Positions 59,401-64,000 of a stretch of DNA of 64,000 nucleotides are shown one piece after another; the stretch's first letter is position 1; each line of letters begins with the position of its first letter. This DNA is from Nematostella vectensis. Taxonomy: Eukaryota; Cnidaria; Anthozoa; Actiniaria; Edwardsiidae. A program made the position numbers and the translations under genes. Under the pieces are notes generated by a model, which saw nothing but the letters and a program-made list of their open reading frames with translations, did not search any database and had not been told where the DNA came from. The stretch spans positions 9,405,821-9,469,820 of the forward strand of contig NC_064043.1 in assembly GCF_932526225.1 (NCBI RefSeq). The letters run 5' to 3'.

Positions 59401-59815
59401 AGATACCTAACATTAGATATTCGCTTTTCGAAAGCATAACTATCTATAAATGTGATTCAAAATCTTTGAGGCGTACCTCTGCTTTTCGGTCTAAGCCTGT
59501 AGGTTGCGCGAAACGTCTTTCTTCCGCTGTAAATCACCCGCATGCAACCGTCACTAGAGAAGAATGCTGGCAAGGCCTCGATGCCGCAGTATCTCCCAAC
59601 AGAATCATACCCACAGCCAATTAAAACCTCAAGGAATTCGTCTCGTGAGCACAACGGCATCAAGCCATCGAGAGAGACTTTGTCAATCGTGACTTGTAAA
59701 TGCTGGGAAGTGTTTGGTCTTGTATCGATGGTCCAGTTACAAAGGATGTAGTTTGTCGTTCTCGGATTGCTTAGCAGCGTACCGTTCAACCCTTGTAATG
59801 TACCACCGCAATGAT
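56467..59815 (-). CDS. two-CUB-domain single-pass membrane protein (first exon not found)
   Basis: Four exons on the minus strand, all phase 1: 59815-59477 (CUB1: DHCGGTLQGLNGT ... YILCNWTIDTRP ... EFLEVLIGCGYDSVGRYCG ... FRATYRL), 59388-59371 (18-nt linker AVEFIEG), 57967-57602 (CUB2: GCGISMYDKAKHG ... CIWTVSVRDDQNIKLSMYDF ... GFVAGFVVFENG), 56894-56467 (TM VLVLLGIVLLVILLAF, basic juxtamembrane KTKMAVKAMR, ~110-residue tail ending IGRQIVQPI). The exon plan and linker position match the convergent two-CUB gene, so they are paralogues, but the tail is Ser/Pro-mixed rather than YPPPG-repeated. The signal-peptide exon must end in phase 1 upstream of 59815 and was not recognised. The intron between the linker and CUB2 holds the TGATGG array. 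Confidence 0.85.
58190..59366. repeat. ~1.1-kb TGATGG hexanucleotide microsatellite
   Basis: Near-perfect (ggtgat)n on the plus strand from ~58262 to 58729 and ~58745 to 59243, with one interruption (tcacggtgacggtatgacgg) and degenerate ggtgac edges. Frames through it read poly-His, (Met-Val)n or (Ile-Thr)n, all artefacts. It lies entirely in an intron of the minus-strand CUB gene, beginning ~12 bases after the donor of the linker exon. Confidence 0.98.
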
Positions 59816-61699
59816 CTAGAGATTAAACATTGAATGAAGGGCAGGCCAAGCCCAAAGTGATGAGGGAAGGAACAGGAGGGGAAATTTTTGGGGGCGTTTT
59901 TTCAAATAGAGAACCACTGGCATCTAGTTCTTGTACTAAAAAATGCTAGCCAGGCGAACCCAGGATTGGCTGAGGAGGGAGCGCAGTCAAAGGTATCATA
60001 TGGAAAAAGCATTTTATTTGAAGATCCCTTTTAAGGCCCACTTTTTGGCCGCCAAGGGGGAGAGGGGTACGCGCGCACCCTGAGCACCCCCCTGTGTACG
60101 CGCCTGCTAGCCCCCCTGAGCTATCGTTCACACGGGCGAAAGAATGGATCCCAGTCGAGAGAAGTTATGTGTCGCTTACATGGTAATTGCAGTTCTGGGG
60201 CCAGTTGCACAAAGTCTGGGTAGGTCCTGCTACCCACCGGATAACTTATCAAAGCTTTGTGCAACCGTCCCCTTAGTTTTACAAACCTAGAACAGTTAAA
60301 GAACACGTGACCTGAGCTCCCAATAACACTACGACAACTATGGGCAAGATCCTCAGGCAAGCGCCCAATGGCTTCTGGTATAGCATCACTTCTCCTGAAC
60401 TACTACGTTCACCTGCAAAATATAGAATGTACTTTGATTGGCTGACGACTTCGTACCGAGAGTCCGTAAATCTTTTAAAGCAAAACCCGGGAATTGGATT
60501 AGTTTGCTAAAATAGATTTTTAGGAAACAGGGGTTTTATTTAAAACATAGGTCAGTAAAATATAGTGTATATCGCTTGGTGACCATTGACTTTTTCTATT
60601 AGTCAAAACAGAGTGATCCATTAGCTGACACTGGTATTCATTGTCATGAGTAATGGAGGCTAAAATCTAAACTATAAACGTCATTTAGCCAATTATGAAT
60701 TTGTGATAAAGGATTTGTATTTTTGGAAATATTGTTTAGAAAGTGTTCAACCATTCTTCTTATATTGTTAACCTAAAATATATATTTTCTTTGAGCGATT
60801 AATGCGACTCTATAAATATCTTCGGGATAGCTGTACATACCTATTCTATTTACATCGCCGATTATTATATCGTATACTGTGTCATTTATAACATAAAATA
60901 GATATAATATTTAGATATATAATATAAAGATAAACATTATTGGAAAAAAAATAACGCCTTAACATAAATTGTATCGTCGTCCCGTTCTCAGTAATCTATT
61001 ATTTTCTTGCTCCATGATATTATGATCTTTCGTATGAAAATCTGTCGTTCAATTTGTCTAAAGTATCAGCTTAAACAAATTACAACACTTACTTACTTTT
61101 TAAGTATAAATAATGTCTTGCACGTTAGACATGTTGCTAGTACTATTTTCTGGAGTTTCTGTTTGTTTTTATCTTACAGTCGAATAAGAGAAAGTTAAAA
61201 GCGTTTTGTTTTGAGGACTTCCATCGTATGAATACAAAGTGGTCGTATCAATTATTAAAGCTTGAAGTTTTCTGTACTCGTGCCAATTGGTCCATATCTT
61301 TGAGGTCTTATTGGAGACTTTCTTTACCGAAACCTCTCAATAAATAATAGATTGGGTATTCTAACCTAAAGATAGGAGCATTGTGAGTTGAACTCTCAGC
61401 TTTGAATTTAAACTTATTGAAAAAACCTTTTACAAAAGCTTGTATTAAATGGATCTTCTTTTTAGCAAACAAACGCCTCTTTTTTTGATAAGTCGGGTAT
61501 TTGTGTCTCAATCTTGTACCATTTTCTTCACTGTATGCTTTAAACATCGAGCTATTATGATAATTTATTTTCAGATTGCGAAGTCTGTATTAGAGCCTTT
61601 CTAGAGTATAGATCAATAGTGCTTTAAAAAAGTGTGTGTGTGTCATTGTTTTTTTACGTCGTTTAGTCAGTCCTTGCTCTGCAACGCGCGCGCGAAATA
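59816..61699. other. CUB gene-MARCH gene divergent region
   Basis: Should contain the missing first exon and promoter of the minus-strand CUB gene and the MARCH promoter. Includes a dispersed-element end at 60045-60108 and AT-rich sequence from 60500 to 61600. No convincing signal-peptide exon was recognised. Confidence 0.45.
60045..60108 (-). repeat. dispersed CAGGCGCGTACACAGGGGGG element end
   Basis: The reverse complement reads caggcgcgtacacagggggg followed by tgctcagggtgcgcgcgtac, the counterpart of 38942-39000. Probably a terminal region of a transposable element. Confidence 0.6.
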
Positions 61700-63113
61700 A
61701 TGGGAGTCACTATGGGAGTCTATTGTGACGTAGCATTTCAGAGAAACAGACAAAATTCGCATTTTTTCGTCAGCAGCAATGGAAAATTGTATTCAAAAAC
61801 AATATTTAAGCGGCAGTACATTGAGAACACGATGACACATCTAGATGCTATTGATGACCCATTTATGACGACAATCGGTCTCGAAGATGATGAGCCGATG
61901 TGCCGAATTTGTCAAAACACCGTACAGCGAATGATAGGGAAAGAGGAATTAATCAAGCCTTGTCTATGTAACGGTACACTCGGATATGCACATAGATCAT
62001 GCATGGAGCAATGGCTGACGCTTACAGAAAAGAAGAAATGCACTATTTGTGAGTTCACGTTCAAGACAAAGACTGTTTTGAAACCAATCACTCAGGTATG
62101 ACAAGCGTCAATCATTAACACCAAACATCAAGCCGTTCATTCATTTTTTCAGGAACTCGGATAAGTATACACTTTCTATTTTCTCGTAATGAAATGACGC
62201 AGTTAGTAATAAAAAAAGCAGTACGAAAACAAAAATATGAAACAAACAAACGTAACTTATTACGCCGCAGATAACAGGTTGCGTATTTTTGGCATACCTT
62301 TTTGAAATTCGACCACTATTTTACAGCAGCCTGGAAACTTGACAGGCTTTTTTGACTTTCTGATTCAGGTTTGGATAATCTTTTTTTTTCAAGTGGGGAA
62401 TTGCACCGGGTATAATGTTACAACTCTCACAGGTTGTACTGGAAAATCCCCAGGCCAGAGTCAGGATTCGGACCTGGGGTACAGCGGCGAAAGCGAAAGG
62501 CCAACGTACTAACAAATAGGCCATCCGTGCTCAAGGGCAGATATAGCCTTTTGCAAAAGGGGGGTTGGCTCATTGACAAAGGGGAAAAGGGGTAATTTTT
62601 TTGTTACATATGGCTTTCTGGCAGCCAGGGGGGGGGTTCCCCCTAAACCCTCCCCCTAGATCCGCTACTGGTGCTTCATTGGCATAAGCATCTCTCCGTG
62701 GTCAAACAGCAAAAATAAGAAAGGGACTCATTTGGGAACCGGGATGACGGCATTTGTTATTTTCTCATTTCCATTAGTGGACATGGTTGCCTATGACGAC
62801 CGAGGACATCATTATGCTCGTTGGGACCATATTATCACAGCTCACGGTGCTGCTTCAGCTAGGTGCTTTATTCTACGTCTCGTCAAAGCACTACCTCGGG
62901 GAGTGCCCTACTCCTCTGGCCGTCGCAATTTGTGGGATTGTGATCGCTCTACCTTGGACTATCGTAATCACTGTAGGGGTTACGGCCAATCTTATTCTAT
63001 CCTCTTATTGGGAAACGTGGAGGAAACTAAACAAAAAAGTGAGACTTGTATTAGTCGAACCACATTGTAGACCTGCAAGTATAAACCCTAGTGTTTCTAT
63101 TGAGGTTAATTAA
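61700..63113 (+). CDS. MARCH-type RING-CH E3 ubiquitin ligase, membrane (~243 aa)
   Basis: Membrane-associated E3 ligase of the MARCH family. These use a RING-CH (C4HC3) zinc finger to ubiquitinate membrane proteins (family knowledge). Two exons: 61700-62095 and 62778-63113, phase 0, 732 nt. The RING-CH is MCRICQNTVQ ... CLCNGTLGYAHRSCMEQWL ... KKCTICEFTF, with spacing typical of the family. The TM segments are MLVGTILSQLTVLLQLGALF and AVAICGIVIALPWTIVITVG, followed by a basic cytoplasmic end (YWETWRKLNKKVRL). Start could be the first ATG (61700) or MTHLDAIDD at 61831; the 5' part before the latter has no known domain. A tRNA-like SINE lies in the intron. The paralogue subtype cannot be assigned here. 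Confidence 0.88.
62382..62532 (-). mobile_element. tRNA-derived SINE
   Basis: On the minus strand there is an A-box-like TGGCCTATTTG followed ~40 bases later by a B-box-like GGTCCGAATCC (consensus GGTTCGANTCC), then a tRNA-unrelated body and an A-run (62381-62389 on the plus strand as T9). It lacks an intact cloverleaf, so a SINE rather than a tRNA gene. It lies in the MARCH intron. Confidence 0.6.
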
Positions 63114-63220
63114 TCAGTAAGAATAATTAATTACCTTATCATTATTATTGACATAATGATAAGAGTTTATCTGGGAACCAGTCATTGATTACAAAAAATT
63201 TTTGGTAAAGTAAATGGAGC

Positions 63221-63226
63221 AATAAA
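63221..63226 (+). terminator. candidate poly(A) signal of the MARCH gene
   Basis: AATAAA ~108 bases after the stop codon. Assigned from motif and spacing alone. Confidence 0.5.
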
Positions 63227-63834
63227 AAAAAATAACAAAGTGTTCGAAGTTGTCCACTTTTTAGTGTCGTAGGGTGCGCGTGATGAAAATTGTAAAAAAA
63301 GAAGGGAAACGACATATGGTACTATGCAGTAAAAATGCCCAAAATACGATATTCGCAAAGCTGTTTTTTCACTATTTACTCCGCTACCAGGTCACCCGGA
63401 TCCTTTAAATAAAGTACGGTATAAAAGAGATAAATAAAGTACATCTCACGTTCCTTGGATGACTCCGTAAGAGTAATAGTAATAGTAATAGATAGAGAAT
63501 AGTAAGAGATTTGGTTCTTTAAAGAAGTCCGCTAGCATCAAATCTTGCAAGGTATTTTTCTTTTGCAAGTGTTTGCATTGAATTAAATTTATCGCACAAA
63601 GGGCGCATGGCATCAAACAGACCGAGGCCCGCCCCCCTACCACATAATTAAATCAGCGCAGTAGCGTAATGCGCCGATGTAACACTCTCAAATTAAAAAC
63701 CACAGGAAACCCATATTTTTTTGTACCGCTGACATACAAAGTGTAAAGTAAACAAGATGGCGGCACTGTTATGCGAAATGGTCATTTGATTATTTTTTGG
63801 CGTTGCATTATCGTATTATCTATCGTATTATCTG

Positions 63835-63857
63835 ATGGACGATAAAGAGTTGGAGAG
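63835..63857 (+). CDS. candidate first coding exon of a gene running off the window
   Basis: ATG GAC GAT AAA GAG TTG GAG AG followed by a consensus donor GTAAGA encodes MDDKELER. It lies ~80 bases after a YY1-like motif. No further exon is visible before 64000, so the product is unknown. An alternative ATG at ~63758 (MAALLCEMVI then stop) is out of frame with it and would be an upstream ORF. Confidence 0.35.
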
Positions 63858-64000
63858 GTAAGAACCAGTAATAGCTCTTCAAGGCCTCTATAAGAACAGA
63901 TCTATTATAAAGAACTCAGGTATTGTTTATATACGTTGCATTACACACTACTGAAATGAGAAATTGAAGATCCGAGTACGCTGTAAGAACTAACTTAATT

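Larger units (their letters stand above)
63114..64000. other. region downstream of MARCH with possible next promoter
   Basis: MARCH 3' UTR, then a short agtaat repeat (~63472-63492), then a YY1-like AAGATGGCGGC at ~63755, often found near metazoan transcription starts, and the candidate first exon at 63835. Confidence 0.45.

Noticed and set aside
58154..59437. Poly-His / poly-(Ile-Thr) and poly-(Met-Val) ORFs
   Set aside because: Translations of the TGATGG microsatellite within an intron of the minus-strand CUB gene.
60121..60360. Minus-strand 79-codon ORF as the missing first exon of the CUB gene
   Set aside because: It has no signal-peptide character and no suitable phase-1 donor leading to the exon at 59815.
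62390..62532. Functional tRNA gene
   Set aside because: A- and B-box-like motifs are present but I could not fold a full cloverleaf with acceptor and anticodon stems. A SINE is more likely.

Overview
This is a gene-rich animal (metazoan) genomic window, almost certainly from a cnidarian and most likely a sea anemone such as Nematostella. The genes have many short GT-AG introns. The window combines an AMT-type ammonium transporter (absent from vertebrates) with PAN, EGF-like, D8C, discoidin and CUB extracellular genes of the kind common in anthozoans, and it is full of short inverted-repeat transposable elements (MITEs). There is no bacterial-style operon structure. Species assignment is inference. 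I rebuilt gene models by joining exons at GT/AG sites with compatible phases and checking the conceptual protein against known families. Many long open frames here are repeat artefacts. | Layout, left to right. (1) 388-6815, +: the 3' half of a DDX11/Chl1 DNA helicase gene, whose 5' part lies outside the window. (2) 8045-14039, -: a complete 6-exon ammonium transporter (AMT/MEP) gene. Its fifth intron carries about 18 copies of a 94-95 bp repeat derived from the neighbouring exon's own 5' splice site. (3) 17446-29431, +: protein phosphatase methylesterase PPME1, whose last intron contains a 4.5 kb, 22-bp minisatellite. (4) 30491-34084, -: a secreted PAN / fibrinogen-like fragment / EGF / D8C protein. 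(5) 36920-39453, +: a divergently oriented secreted PAN / EGF-like / discoidin (F5/8C) protein. (6) 44397-53907, +: a type I membrane protein with two CUB domains and a Pro/Tyr-rich cytoplasmic tail. (7) 56467-59815, -: a convergent paralogue with two CUB domains and one TM segment; its first exon was not found. (8) 61700-63113, +: a two-exon MARCH-type RING-CH membrane E3 ligase. (9) 63835 onward: a possible first coding exon of another gene running off the window. | How the genes relate. DDX11 (sister-chromatid cohesion and replication-fork helicase), PPME1 (PP2A C-subunit demethylation), the AMT channel and the MARCH ligase are unrelated housekeeping or membrane functions. Genes 4-7 form a local cluster of extracellular-domain genes arranged as a divergent PAN pair and a convergent CUB pair. 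| The most interesting signal is that in three unrelated genes (DDX11 exon ending 3991, AMT exon ending 10783, PPME1 exon ending 19497) a minisatellite begins in the last coding bases of an exon, includes the 5' splice site, and repeats into the intron, so the splice donor itself is tandemly multiplied. In the AMT case each unit also has a plausible 3' splice site and would form a 39-nt in-frame micro-exon. Other notable items are an almost AG-free and stop-free 4.5 kb intronic array, MITE pairs with clear target-site duplications (9 bp and TTAA), a nested mariner-type insertion, a tRNA-like SINE, and a 1.1 kb TGATGG array.
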